A stretch of 64,000 bases of DNA. Origin: Candidula unifasciata. Its lineage: Eukaryota > Mollusca > Gastropoda > Stylommatophora > Geomitridae. The notes beneath the pieces are model-generated. The model saw nothing but the letters and a program-made list of their open reading frames with translations, was not told the DNA's origin and did not search any database. Shown one piece after another: positions 33,549-44,989 of this stretch; position 1 is the stretch's first letter, and each line of letters opens with the position of its first letter. The position numbers and the translations under genes are program-made. The stretch spans positions 275,853 to 339,852 of the forward strand of contig CAJHNH020006890.1 of the NCBI GenBank assembly GCA_905116865.2, in the 5' to 3' direction.

Positions 33549-33836
33549 TTAGCCATTGCATCTATGGCTCTTTGTAGTAGTCTGGTGGCACACTGTCGCA
33601 TTTTCATTTGTACACCAGAGTACCAAGTCATCAGCATACATTGCAGCTTTAATTCCATGGGGTAGTTCAGAAAGCAGGTCGTTGATATAGACTAGGAAGA
33701 GTGTGGGGGACAGGACACCTCCTTGTGGGACGCCATGGCGCAGCAAAACTTTCTTGCTCTTAAGTCCATCTATCTGTACTCGGGATCTTCTGTTATACAA
33801 GTATGCTTTGACCCATTTTGTACATACTCCATTCAC
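33549..33836 (-). pseudogene. LINE B RT catalytic palm
   Basis: Encodes VKAYLYNRRSRVQIDGLKSK, RHGVPQGGVLSPTLFLVYIN and AAMYADDLVLWCTN. The YADD box is intact, unlike other LINEs in the window. The frame is lost soon after and continues in 33658-33425 (DAMAKWADKWCVSINIGKC) and 33459-33130 (EPTYLGVTFDDRLTWRKHI). Confidence 0.88.
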
Positions 33837-33920
33837 CCTGCAGTCTCTTAGTTTCTTCAGTAGACCTTCTTTCCAGACCTTGTCAAAGGCTTTTCTTCAG
33901 ATCTATCCATGCCGTTAGCA

Positions 33921-34739
33921 CTAGCTTCTTTCCTGGAAGGCATCCTCAATTTCTTGTGAAAGGTAAGTTGTCTGGTCTTCTGTGGAGTAGCACTGTCTAA
34001 ATCCTGCCTGCTGCGGCGTGAAAATGTTTTCACTTTCCAAGTACCATTGGAGTCTAAGGTTGACAATACGTTCCATTGTTTTACAGAGGCAGCTGGTAAG
34101 ACTGATCGGTCTATAGCTGGAGGCATCAGAACTGTCCTTTCCTGGTTTAAGCAGAGGTATTGTGATTGCTTCTCTCCATATTTGAGGAACTTTGCCACTG
34201 GTGCAACAATGATTAAAGATCTGTAGCAGCTTTATTTTGGCAGTTGTTCCAAGGTTCTTGATCATTTCATTGGTGATTCCATCAGTTCCAGGCGATTTTC
34301 CCATTCTCAGCTTTGATATTGCTAATTCTAACTCGCTGGATGTAAATGCTGCCACCAGTGCCTCAGGAATTATATCTTTTTGTCTTGTATGTTGTTTGTT
34401 TTCTTGAACCTCTCGCTGTTTCTCTGGGCTGACATTAATGTTGCTGTCTTCTGCAAAGGAATCTGCAAAGTGGTCAGCTGCCTGTTTTCTTGTTAGGATG
34501 GCTCCCTCTTTGCACAGTGCAATATAACAATTTCTCCCTGTATTCTCATCATTAATTTGCTTAATTAACCTCCACAACTTCCTTGTGTCTCTTTCAAAGT
34601 TTAGGGACTTTGTCTTTTCCTGCCAGCTTCTCCGTCTAGCCTGCAGTTTGGCTCTTTGAAATTTGGCCTTTGAATGTTGGTAGTTGTTAAACTGCTCTTG
34701 ACAAGGTCTGGTCTCAGCCTGTTTTCTTTCTGTTTCCAT
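33921..34739 (-). pseudogene. LINE B linker and RT fingers/palm, 272 codons
   Basis: The longest intact piece of LINE B. It encodes QARRRSWQEKTKSLNFERD, LWRLIKQIND, then RMGKSPGTDGITNEMIKNLG, REAITIPLLKPGKDSSDASS, YRPISLTSCLCKTMERIVN and TPQQAGFRQCYSTEDQ. These are RT blocks 0 to 2a in order. It is lost by frameshift at the QEIEDAFQ stretch. The next block with the palm boxes follows in another frame at 33836-33549. Confidence 0.85.
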
Positions 34740-35099
34740 ATTGTTGTGCAGTTGCTCCAGATCGCAATTCCATTACGGTTTGTATTGTTTACGCGCACCT
34801 CTTGGAACTGCTTCTAGGGCTGCCTGCAGTATGTGTTTGCTCAACTCTTGGACTACTTTTTCTACGTCATTATCTGTGTTAAGATTTTCCAGCAGAACAT
34901 TTGTGCGAAGCTGATATAACTTCCAGTCTGCCTTCTTAAAATTCCACCTTGGCAGTGTGCTGCTCTCTCTTACAGACTGGCTTTCGATAGTTAGAAAGAC
35001 TGGCCGGTGGTCACTGCCTCCTAGTTGCTTCCCAACAGTTCTGGTAACATTCAGTTCCATGTCTGCTGAGTGAAAGGCTAGGTCTGGTGTCTGGATACT

Positions 35100-35116
35100 A
35101 AAACAAACAAACAAAC
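35100..35116 (+). mobile_element. SINE-1 tail cut off by LINE B
   Basis: aaaacaaacaaacaaac, then the 13-bp duplication. It continues the SINE at 32146-32353. Confidence 0.85.
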
Positions 35117-35129
35117 ATACAATTAATTA
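35117..35129. other. Target-site duplication, right copy
   Basis: atacaattaatta, identical to 32133-32145. Confidence 0.93.
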
Positions 35130-35350
35130 AAAAACAACAAATTAGGTGGTTTGGCCACCTGACGAGAATGCCATGGTACCATCTGCCACCGAGAGCCACG
35201 TTGAAGAAACATAATGAACACAGGTCAAGAGAAGACCACGCAAGAGATCGATCGACTTTTAATTTTAATTTTAGAACATTGAACTACCATCAGATTGTTA
35301 AATCTCTAAGCAGGAACAGATGCCACGTCTGCTAACAATTTTAATTCCAA
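35130..35350 (+). mobile_element. LINE A, 3' part after the nested insertion
   Basis: Resumes exactly where the left part stops: QLI | KKQQIRWFGHLTRMPWYHLP then PRATLKKHNEHRSR, followed by a decayed C-terminus. The join proves 29340-32132 and this piece are one element. Confidence 0.92.
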
Positions 35351-36525
35351 AACATTGATCTATCACCCAGACTGCACTACTGGTTGCTTGGTAACTGTTT
35401 TGTAGCGCCCCCAATATAATTGGGCATATAGCACAGTTGAACTAGATTTCTGGGATTTATAGCTGTTTGAATCTAATCCTTGTGATGTTATTCTCACAGA
35501 AAGGAAATTTGGAAAAAGGGTAGAGGTGGGGAGGGGAAAGGGGGGGGGGGGGGCGAGTAGCAATGAAAAATGTAAAGTATGTTTTTGTATATATTGTTCC
35601 GACAGGCGATGGGCGAGACTTTTTTCTCTTTTTTTTTCCCGGTCCACAGGTTATAAAGTTTGAAGAACGTTACATTAGACTCCTTAGTAGGCTTGCAGGA
35701 AAATAAACCTATCAATAAGGTGGTCTCCATGATTTCACTGTAGAATTTAGATGTCATCTGTACTCGTTTCACCACAAATCTAAATTCACGAGCCCATTAA
35801 TCTGTTAGAATTTCCACGAAAATGTCCAGACAAATATATTTTCACTATTTGTTTTGCTGTAAACAAAATAAAATATGTCTTTAAAAGCAAGCGACTCGGT
35901 GAAAGACAAAGCATTTGTCTTTCATATTTGAACAGATCATCAAGGATGTGTGCACCTCTGTTTATTTTAGAAACATGATTTTACATGGACACGATCCTGA
36001 AAAACCCCAACTACATAATTGTCTTATTGATCTATGGGGTGTCCACAAGGCTATACAAATGAATCACAGACCACTTTTTTAAAAATGCTTCTCACGAACG
36101 AGACTAGACTCTTTAACTTAGTGAAGAGCTAGTTCAACAGATAACAGAGGCATAGTTGGGAGACTAATGGCATTCTCTGCCAGGCCTAGTTGACACAGCA
36201 TCAACGGGATCAATCAGAAAGCTGAAACTGCCGCCTACCCGTTCTACAGCCTTAGGACTGTTCTAATAGTGGCCTTGATGCTTTATGTCTTAGAGGGGTT
36301 TGGGTTAATACATTCTGAAACATCCAATGAACGAAGATCTATTGTTCGCAGAAGGACGCAACAACCTATAGACAACTGACTGTACAAGTAGCGTTCGACT
36401 ATTTCTTTAGAAACTTGTCGTACTGTTAGCTACAGCTAATTAGGAGGTTTATAATTGAATATGTTACTGCAAGAATATGTCAAGAAGCTGCCAAACATGA
36501 GCTTGTAAAAGTCATCAGTAGATCA
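35351..36525. other. No recognised gene
   Basis: Contains a 14-nt G run at 35540-35553. I see no coding signal or repeat relationship. Confidence 0.4.
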
Positions 36526-36529
36526 CTCA

Positions 36530-36670
36530 TAAAATAACCATACGGTTGAACAGGGTTTCTGTCACTTGCGCCTAGAGGATTCTCATTTGAACGGTGGCAC
36601 TTTGTGTCACTGATGTTAATCCCTCGTCGTGCGGTCCTGAAAAGGTGGGGGGGGGGGGGGGAGTAGTTGA
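36530..36670 (+). repeat. Tetra-tail repeat, divergent partial copy
   Basis: acggttgaacagggtttctg, ggtggcactttgtgtcact and cgtgcggtcctg match the 11440-11580 subtype. A poly(G) run sits before the tail. Confidence 0.6.
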
Positions 36671-36679
36671 CAGTCACTC

Positions 36680-37235
36680 AGAAGTGAGATTGCTTTAGCT
36701 GGCTCTGACCAAATGTGAAAATATCCGGGTAAACATTAGGCCATATTTGAGATTTACTAGGGAAAAAAATTTAATCATCCCCCCTGTATTGATTGAGACT
36801 GAAAGCATGAACGTTCTGAATGTCGACAAGATCAGGATAAAACAAGAGCTGGTAAGTAAAGTTCTAAATTCTGGCAACTTATGTCAATAGACAACCATTT
36901 TGTCGCAGATTACTGTCCATGACTAGTAAGTGAACAATTTAAAAAAAATGCACTGGGACTGAAGCTGAAATGATGATACGCAGTGGCTTAAAGGGTCACT
37001 ATTGGGAATCAAGAAGTTAATTCCAGAAACCAGTTCAACCGGCTAAAACAGTTGTGTTTGGATACCTTGCAATTACGAAGCAACCTCGCGCCGCATGAGG
37101 CTGGATGTTGCTGGTATGTTCACACTCGAGCGGGTGTTCTGCATCGTTAGTTGAAATATAGACATTTGTATAAACCTAATGGCGCAATGATAACATAGAT
37201 TACTTACGTGTGTGAAACTATGCGCTTTCTAGATA
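36680..37235. other. No recognised gene
   Basis: No array or element seen. Confidence 0.4.
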
Positions 37236-37242
37236 TAATATC

Positions 37243-37265
37243 CAGAGAGAAAGAGAGAGAGAGAG

Positions 37266-37304
<39 letters not shown>

Positions 37305-37399
37305 CAGGGAGAGACAAGAGAGAGAGAGAGAGAAGAGGAAGAGACAAGAGAGAAAGGACAGGGAAAAAGAGAAGGAGAGAGGCAGAGTAGGGGACAGAG

Positions 37400-37470
<71 letters not shown>
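37243..37470. repeat. (GA)n-rich microsatellite
   Basis: Two pure GA blocks separated by a purine-only gap (37296-37400). All purine on the plus strand for over 200 bp. Confidence 0.95.
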
Positions 37471-37471
<1 letters not shown>

Positions 37472-37558
37472 ACAGTGAGTGAATGAAAGAGCAAGCAGGA
37501 AGTAAATGGGAATTATGAGAACAAGCTTGAGATACTTTTTTCTCTCATTATCACGTAC

Positions 37559-37685
<127 letters not shown>

Positions 37686-38104
37686 CATTACCGACAATAC
37701 ATTTAGTTGCTGTACATTCTGTACATTCACACAAGTTACATGAAGCGAATTGTTATGCGTGACTGGTGGTAAGCTGACAGTGAGACATTGCCAAATGTGC
37801 ATGAAATAGAAGAGTTGTGAGTGAAACAAAACCAAAAATATATCCGAGCAAAGATAGAGCAGATATTGATTCTCTATTTCCTATGTCCGCTGAAGCAATT
37901 GTACCGGTCTCTGCGTTCAGGTAAAAAGGTAAAGCTGATGTTTCCCCCCACATTTTGTGAGCCATTTCTTGCCCCCATATGTTTAGACCAATTGAGACTG
38001 GATGACTGATATCGATGAATAATATGGTCCGTCCACTTTCTAACTCCCATGCATCTGACAAGATCATCTGATTTCTTTTCCCTAGCCCTACAAGTGACAG
38101 TTTG

Positions 38105-39625
38105 TTCCCTCCTATACACCTGACAACATTATCTAGTTCTCGTTCCCTTGCTCTACACATGACAACATCACCTACTTCCTGTTTCCTGGCCCTACACATG
38201 ACAACATCACCTACTTCCTGTTTCCTAGCCCTACACATGACAACATCACCTACTTCCTGTTTCCTAGCCCTACACATGACGACATCACCTACTTCCTGTT
38301 TCCTAGCCCTACACATGACAACACCACCTACTTCCTGTTTCCTGGCCCTACACATGACAACATCACCTACTTCCTATTCCCTGGCCCTACACATGACAAC
38401 ATCACCTACTTCCTGTTTCCTAGCCCTACACATGACAACATCACCTACTTCCTGTTTCCTAGCCCTACACATGACAACATCACCTACTTCCTGTTCCCTA
38501 ACCCTACACATGACAACATCACCTATTTCATGTTCCCTAGCCCTACACATGACAACATCACCTACTTCCTGTTCTCTAACTCTACACATGACAACATAAC
38601 CTACTTCCTATTCCCTGGCCCTACACATGACAACACAACCTACTTCCTGTTTCCTAGCCCTACACATGACAACATCACCTACTTCCTGTTTCCTGGCCCT
38701 ACACATGAGAACATCACAGACTTCCTATTCCCTGGCCCTACACATGACAACATCACCTACTTCCTATTCCCTGGCTCTACACATGACAACATCACCTACT
38801 TTCTGTTTCCTGGCCCTACACATGACAACATCACAGACTTCCTATTCCCTGGCCCTACACATGACAACATCACCTACTTCCTTTTCCCTGGCCCTACACA
38901 TGACAACATCACCTACTTCCTGTTTCCTGGCCCTACATATGACAACATCACCTACTTCCTGTTTCCTGGCCCTACACATGACAACATCACCTACTTCCTA
39001 TTCCCTGGCCCTACACATGACAACATCACCTACTTCCTGTTTCCTGGCCCTACACATGACAACATCACCTACTTCCTATTCCCTGGCCCTAAACATGACA
39101 ACATCACCTACTTCCTGTTTCCTAGCCCTACACATGACAACATCACCTACTTCCTGTTTCCTAGCCCTACACATGACAACATCACCTACTTCCTGTTCCC
39201 TAACCCTACACATGACAACATCACCTATTTCATGTTCTCTAGCCCTACACATGACAACATCACCTACTTCCTGTTCTCTAACTCTACACATGACAACATA
39301 ACCTACTTCCTGTTCCCTGGCCCTACACATGACAACATCACCTACTTCCTGTTTCCTGGCCCTACACATTACAACATCACCTACTTCCTGTTCCCTAACC
39401 CTACACATGACAACATCACCTATTTCATGTTCCCTAGCCTTACACATGGCAACATCACCTGCTTCCTGTTTCCTAACTCTACACATGACAACATAACTTA
39501 CTTCCTGTTCTCTGGCCCTACACATGACAATATCACCTATTTCCTGTTCCCTAGCCCTACACATGACAACATCACCTATTTCCTGTTCCCTGGCCCTACA
39601 CATGACAACAGCAACAACACACTTT
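38105..39625. repeat. 39-bp minisatellite, about 39 copies
   Basis: Unit tacacatgacaacatcacct then acttcctgtttcctagccc. The period is 13 codons, so several frames remain open: 38530-39627 plus (365 codons, THDNITYFLFPGP repeats), two overlapping plus frames and minus frames. Variation between units (ggc/agc/aac; tttcct/ttccct/ttctct; tgt/tat) is not concentrated at third positions of any one frame, so I treat it as non-coding. Confidence 0.96.
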
Positions 39626-39629
39626 AAAT

Positions 39630-40235
39630 GGCAGCAAATTATATTCATATATTTGAAACAATATGAAAGTAAAAGCAAATGCCTCAACAAAAGAACTCGT
39701 ATACACGGTTAGGTTGACCTCTTAGTCCTCTTAGACAGGTTTGGAACTGCGACCTCTAGAATCTAATTCGGCTCCAGCACTGAAGCACCCACGTTTTGGG
39801 CACGCTTGGTTTCTACTGGCTCACGCCACCCAATTTCTGCTCCTAAACACTCAATTTAAAAATCAGCTAGTTTTACGTGCCCTAATCCAAACAACTGACC
39901 ACATCAACTATTTTTGGACCCGCCATGATTTGCCAGCCATCTCTTGAATGTCTCGTCTGTGATGTGAAAACGCCCACCAAACCCATAAGGGGTTTTCTAT
40001 CGATTATTTGCTTGGGAAAAAGGGAGGGGGAGGGAGGGGGGGGGGTGGCAGGACAATGTTGTTGAGGGATCAGATAGAGGCTTGTGATCGAGTCCCTGTG
40101 GGTTTAATATCTGAGGTTATTTTCTGTCACCGTCTGATCCGGGCTCAAAACGGCGGCTAGCAGGGTTGCCATTCTAAATATTTTACATCTAAATCTAGAA
40201 GATTTTGCTTGGGTCTAAATGCTTTTTTTTTTTTT
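39630..40235. other. No recognised gene
   Basis: A short frame at 39741-39947 shows no domain. A G-rich stretch lies at 40024-40045. Confidence 0.4.
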
Positions 40236-40250
40236 TACGTTAAGATGTTT

Positions 40251-40410
40251 CAAATCCAGAAACCGCTTTTTACGTGGATATTACAACCCTTTGGCATTGA
40301 CTCCATGATAAATACCGTGAATCTGGGAGAAATGTGGCTTTTCTGCCTACCACCGGTCGTAAACCGAGACCACAAGGAGTTTGTCAACCAGTCGCTTTGT
40401 TGCACTGTTA
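40251..40410 (-). mobile_element. SINE-1 copy, degenerate
   Basis: Matches the SINE body: aaatccagaaacc, gaatctgggagaaatgtggc, ttttctgcctacc and gaccacaaggagtt. The head is decayed past the B box. Confidence 0.75.
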
Positions 40411-40524
40411 TTCTTGTTCAAGTAAAAAAAAAAAAAAACGTAAATAATTTTTTTTTTAAAAATAAAACACTACCAGATTCAAAAACTGAGGATACTCGTA
40501 TACGGACGATAGAAACTTTCGTTT

Positions 40525-41206
40525 AGAGATTGTAGACCAGAGATAAATCTGCCGTGGAGAATGGAATCTATAGACCAGAAATATGTCTGCCGTGGAGAAT
40601 GGAACCTGTAGACCAGAGATATGTCTGTCGTGGAGAATGGAACCTACAGACCAGAGATATGTCTGCCGTGGAGAATGGAACTTATAGACCAGAGATATGT
40701 CTGCCGTGGAGAATAGAACCTATAGACCAGAAATATGTCTGCCGTGGAGAATGGAACCTGTAGACCAGAGATATGTCTGCCGTGGAGAATGGAACCTATA
40801 GACCAGAGCTATGTCTGCCTTAGAGAATGGAACCTGTGGACCAGAGATATGTCTGCCGTGGAGAATGGAACCTGTAGACCAGAGATGTCTGTCTTAGAGA
40901 ATAGAACCTGTAGACCAGGGACAAGTCTGCCTTAGATAATGGAACATGTAGACCAGAGACATGTCTGCCTTAGAGAATGGAACCTATAGACCAGAGATAT
41001 ATCTGCCGTGGAGAATGGAACCTGTAGATAAGAGATATGCCTGCCGTGGAGAATAGAACCTGTAGATCAAAGATAAGTCTGCCGTGGAGAATAAAACCTG
41101 TAAACCAGAGATGTCTGCCTTAGAGAATAGAACCTGTAGACCTGAGACAAGTCTGCCTTAGAAAATGGAACATGTAGACCAGAGACAAGTCTGCCTTAGA
41201 GAATAT
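40525..41206. repeat. 38-bp minisatellite, left block (about 18 copies)
   Basis: Unit agaccagagatatgtctgcc then gtggagaatggaacctgt. Units in the right part of this block often carry ccttaga in place of ccgtgga. The array continues at 42126 after a LINE insertion. Confidence 0.96.
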
Positions 41207-41212
41207 AACCTG

Positions 41213-42125
41213 TCTTGTCTTGTCTTGTCTTGCCCACAATTGCCTCACAGCGTAGTGGGAAGTCGCAGTTTTCTATCCTGGGCCAGGTGTGTTGCACGTG
41301 TTGTTGTTAGTCCGTGTTGCCTCAGGATCTCTGTTATATTGTCTATCCATCGTACTCTCGGTCTGCCTCTTGCTTTAGGGCAGTAGTGCTGTTCGTTGTA
41401 TGCTCGTAGAGGCAGTTGGTCGGTTTGCATTCGCATCAAGTGGCCAAACCACTCTATTTGTTGCTTCTTTATGTATTGCAGGTATGATGTGGTTCCTACA
41501 ATTGAACTCTGTCTCTCCTTGTGACATTGGCAGCATTACGCGAGCATCTCATTTCGCACGTCGTGATCTTTTTCTCCTGTGCTCTTGTTAGGGACCAGGT
41601 TTGGCATTGGTAGCAGAGGGTTGGTATAAACATGCAGTTTATCAGTTGTCGTTTTAGTGCCATAGTGATGCTTGGGTGTTTTAGCAGTGGGGAGAGTTGG
41701 TAAGTTACTGCGTTCGCCTTTTGACATCTTGCCTCAAGTTCCCTATCAATTCTTCCATCATCTGTGAAGATGCTCCCCAAGTATTTAAATTGCTGCACTT
41801 GTTTGAGTTGTTCGTTGCTAACTTGAATAGTTAGTATATTAGGTGTTCTACTTATTTTCAGAATTTCTGTTTTGGTGACGCTGATCTTCATGTTATATTC
41901 GTCTGCAGACTGTGTGTAGCGCATTTACGTGGATTTGAAGTTCTTTTTCGTTTTCATGTATTATGCTTTGGTCGTCTGCGAAAAGTATTTCGTTCACTTG
42001 GGGATGTACTTCTTCAGGATCGGCGTGTATGTTTTCATTATAATGATCTCTTTCAACTAACTCTGTCTCATTGCTTGGTGTAGTTAACAGTTCGCTTATC
42101 ATTACATGGTTTGCTGCTGTTGTTG
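41213..42125 (-). mobile_element. LINE 3' half inserted in the 38-bp array (LINE A family)
   Basis: The minus strand begins in the RT palm (VNEILFADDQSIIHENEKEL, catalytic FADD intact), continues KISVTKTEILKISRTPN, QFKYLGSIFTDDGRIDRELE, QLSPLLKHPSITMALKRQL, PTLCYQCQTWSL and EMRCSRNAANVTRRD, and ends in a (gacaa)n tail at 41213-41232. Frames break near 41930 and 41500. Both flanking array units share a private aatataacctgt variant, which could be a target duplication. Confidence 0.9.
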
Positions 42126-43556
42126 ATAAGTCTGCCGTGGAGAATATAACCTGTAGACCAGAGATATGTCTGCCGTGGAGAATGGAACCTGTAGACTAGA
42201 GATATGTCTGCCGTGGAGAATGGAGCCTATAGACCAGAGATAAGTCTGCCGTGGATAATGGAACCTGTAGACCAGAGATAAGTCTGCCGTGGAGAATGGA
42301 GCCTATAGACCAGAGATAAGTCTGCCGTGGATAATGGAACCTGTAGACCAGAGATAAGTCTGCCGTGGAGAATGGAACCTATAGACCAGAGATATGTCTG
42401 CCGTGGAGAATGGAACCTATAGACCAGAGATAAGTCTGCCGTGAAGAATGGAACCTATAGACCAGAGATATGTCTGCCATGGAGAATGGAACCTGTATAC
42501 CAGAGATATGTCTGCAGTGGAGAATGGAACCTATAGACCAGAGATAAGTCTGCCGTGAATAATGGAACCTGTAGACCAGAGATAAGTTTGCCGTGGATAA
42601 TGGAACCTGTAAACCAGAGATAAGTTAGCCATGGAGAATAGAACCTGTAGACCAGAGATAAGTCTGCCGTGGAGAATGGAACCTTTAGACCAGAGATAGG
42701 TCTGCCATGGAGAATGGAACCTATAGACCAGAGATAGGTCTGCCATGGAGAATGGAACCTATAGACCAGAGATAGGTCTGCCATGGAGAATGGAACCTAT
42801 AGACCAAAGATTGGTCTGCCGTGGAGAATGGAAACTATAGACCAGAGATAAGTCTGAAGTGGAGAATGGAACCTGTAGACCAGAGATAGGTCTGCCGTGA
42901 AGAATAGAACCTGTAGACCAGAGATAAGTCTGCCGTGGAGAATGGAACCTATAGACCAGAGATATGTCTGCCGTGGAGAATGGAACCTGTAGACCAGAGA
43001 TATGTCTGCCGTGGAGAATGGAACCTATAGACCAGAGATAAGTCTGCCGTGAATAATGGAACCTGTAGATCAGAGATAAGTTTGCCGTGGATAATGGAAC
43101 CTGTAGACCAGAGATAAGTTAGCCATGGAGAATAGAACCTGTAGACCAGAGATAAGTCTGCCGTGGAGAATGGAACCTATAGACCAGAGATAGGTCTGCC
43201 ATGGAGAATGGAACCTATAGACCAGAGATAAGTCTGCCGTGGAGAATGGAACCTGTGGACCAGAGATAAGTTTGCCATGGAGAATGGAACCTATAGACCA
43301 GAGATTGGTCTGCCGTGGAGAATGGAACCTATAGACCAGAGATAAGTCTGCAGTGGAGAATGGAACCTGTAGACCAGAGATAAGTCTGCCATGGAGAATA
43401 GAACCTGTAGACCAGAGATAAGTTTGCCATGGAGAATGGAACCTGTAGACCAGAGATATGTCTGCCGTGGAGAATGGAACCTGTAGACCAGAGATGTCTG
43501 CCGTGGAGAATGGAACCTGTAGACCAGATATGTCTGCCGTGGAGAATGGAACCTGC
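42126..43556. repeat. 38-bp minisatellite, right block (about 37 copies)
   Basis: Same unit as 40525-41206. Higher-order similarity is visible: roughly 42360-42730 and 42920-43200 share the same order of variants (gtgaataatgg, ataagttagccatgg). The minus-strand frames (TDLSLVYRFHS, SILHGR) are artefacts. Confidence 0.96.
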
Positions 43557-43799
43557 AAACTGACATTGTACTAATTCTGGCGTTGAGGTGGCCGGTGAAT
43601 GCTCAAGACACCAGAAGAATCCTGGCATCTTTTTGTCCGGACCCTACTGAATAAGAGGGGGCGCATGTTATATGAGTGAATACTAAGTGTATTCAAATAA
43701 CTTTAACAAGTACTTTCATGGATGTACTGTCACGCAAGGCAAAGTGAACACAAACATAGTTTGGCTTCAAGAGGAAAGTACTTGCAGCAGTCAAAATAG

Positions 43800-43903
<104 letters not shown>

Positions 43904-44027
43904 GATTAGCGGCGGTGGGTGAGTGTTAGTTAAAGACTCAACAATAGACAACCTGCCATGTTTAAGGTTGTTTGAATCTTAAAGTAAGTGTAGTCCAACA
44001 ATGAAGCACCGTGTGCTATGATGTTAA

Positions 44028-44715
44028 GCGCGTTACAATATCAATTCTTATCTCTTCTATTCTGTTCTCTAGTCTTGTTTTGCCTTTCAGCGCGTTGTAA
44101 TATAAATTCTTTCCTCTTCTATTTTGTTCTCTAGTCTTGTTCTGCCTTTCAGTGCGTTATAATATCAATTCTTTTCTCTTCTATTCTGTTCTCTAGTCTT
44201 GTTTTGCCTCTCAGCGCGTTAAAATATCAATTCTTTCCTCTTCTATTCTGTTCTCTAGTCTTGTTCTGCCTTTCATCGCGTTATAATATCAATTCTTGTC
44301 TCTTCTGTTCTGTTCTCTAGTCTTGTTCTACCTTTCAGCGCGTTACAATATCAATTCTTTTCTCTTCTGTTTTGTTCTCTAGTCTTGTTCTGCCTTTCAG
44401 CGCGTTATAATATCAATTATTTTCTCTTCTATTCTGTTCTCTAGTCTTGTTTTGCCTTTCAGCGCGTTATAATATCAATTCTTTTCTTTTCTATTCTGTT
44501 CTCTAGTCTTATTCTGCCTTTCAGCGCGTTACAATATCAATTATTTTCTCTTCTATTCTGTTCTCTAGTCTTGTTCGGTCTTTCAGCGCGTTACAATATC
44601 AATTCTTGTCTCTTCTATTCTGTTCTCTAGTCTTATTCTGCCTTTCAGCGCGTTACAATATCAATTCTTTCCTCTTCTATTCTGTTCTCTAGTCTTGTTC
44701 TGCCTTTCAGTGCCA
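44028..44715. repeat. 62-bp minisatellite, about 11 copies
   Basis: Unit gcgttataatatcaattctt, then tctcttctattctgttctct and agtcttgttctgcctttcag. Variants include ttaca/ttata and tgttttg/tgttctg. Confidence 0.96.
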
Positions 44716-44852
44716 AGTTTTGAAGAGGGCATCTGTGACGATGCTCGGTTTTTGTGCTGTCTGGATGCTAGTATTCACGGCCCCGGGGGAGGCTGAGGGG
44801 GTAGGTTGAAGGGGAGGAAGGGGGTGTTGAGGAAAGAGAAAGGGAATGGTGA

Positions 44853-44874
44853 GGGGGGGGGGGGGGGGGGGGGG
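44853..44874. repeat. poly(G), 22 nt
   Basis: An uninterrupted G run in a G-rich stretch (44780-44874), followed at 44903 by a C run that could pair with it. Confidence 0.85.
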
Positions 44875-44989
44875 TGACATCTAGGCTAGCCTTGCCATAC
44901 TCCCCCCCCCCCCTCACCAAATAAGAAGCAACCCAATTGGCCCTCCCCCAACTATGTATAGAACTTCTCTTTTTTAGATTTGGTTTAAA

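Larger units (their letters stand above)
32354..35089 (-). mobile_element. LINE B: RNase H-type LINE, 5'-truncated, nested in SINE
   Basis: Minus strand, about 2.7 kb. It starts within the endonuclease C-terminus (LGGSDHRPVFLTI near 35015), continues with the linker and RT, then RNase H and a cysteine tail, and ends in a (gaa)n-type tail (ttcttcttc at 32354-32368). It is flanked by tctggatact on both sides (32344-32353 and 35090-35099), consistent with a 10-bp target duplication inside the SINE. Several frameshifts separate the ORF pieces. RNase H places it in the I-like group. Being nested twice, it is the youngest layer here. Confidence 0.94.

Noticed and set aside
37753..38355. 200-codon minus frame leaving the 39-bp array
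   Set aside because: The repeat part is an artefact and the unique part shows no domain.
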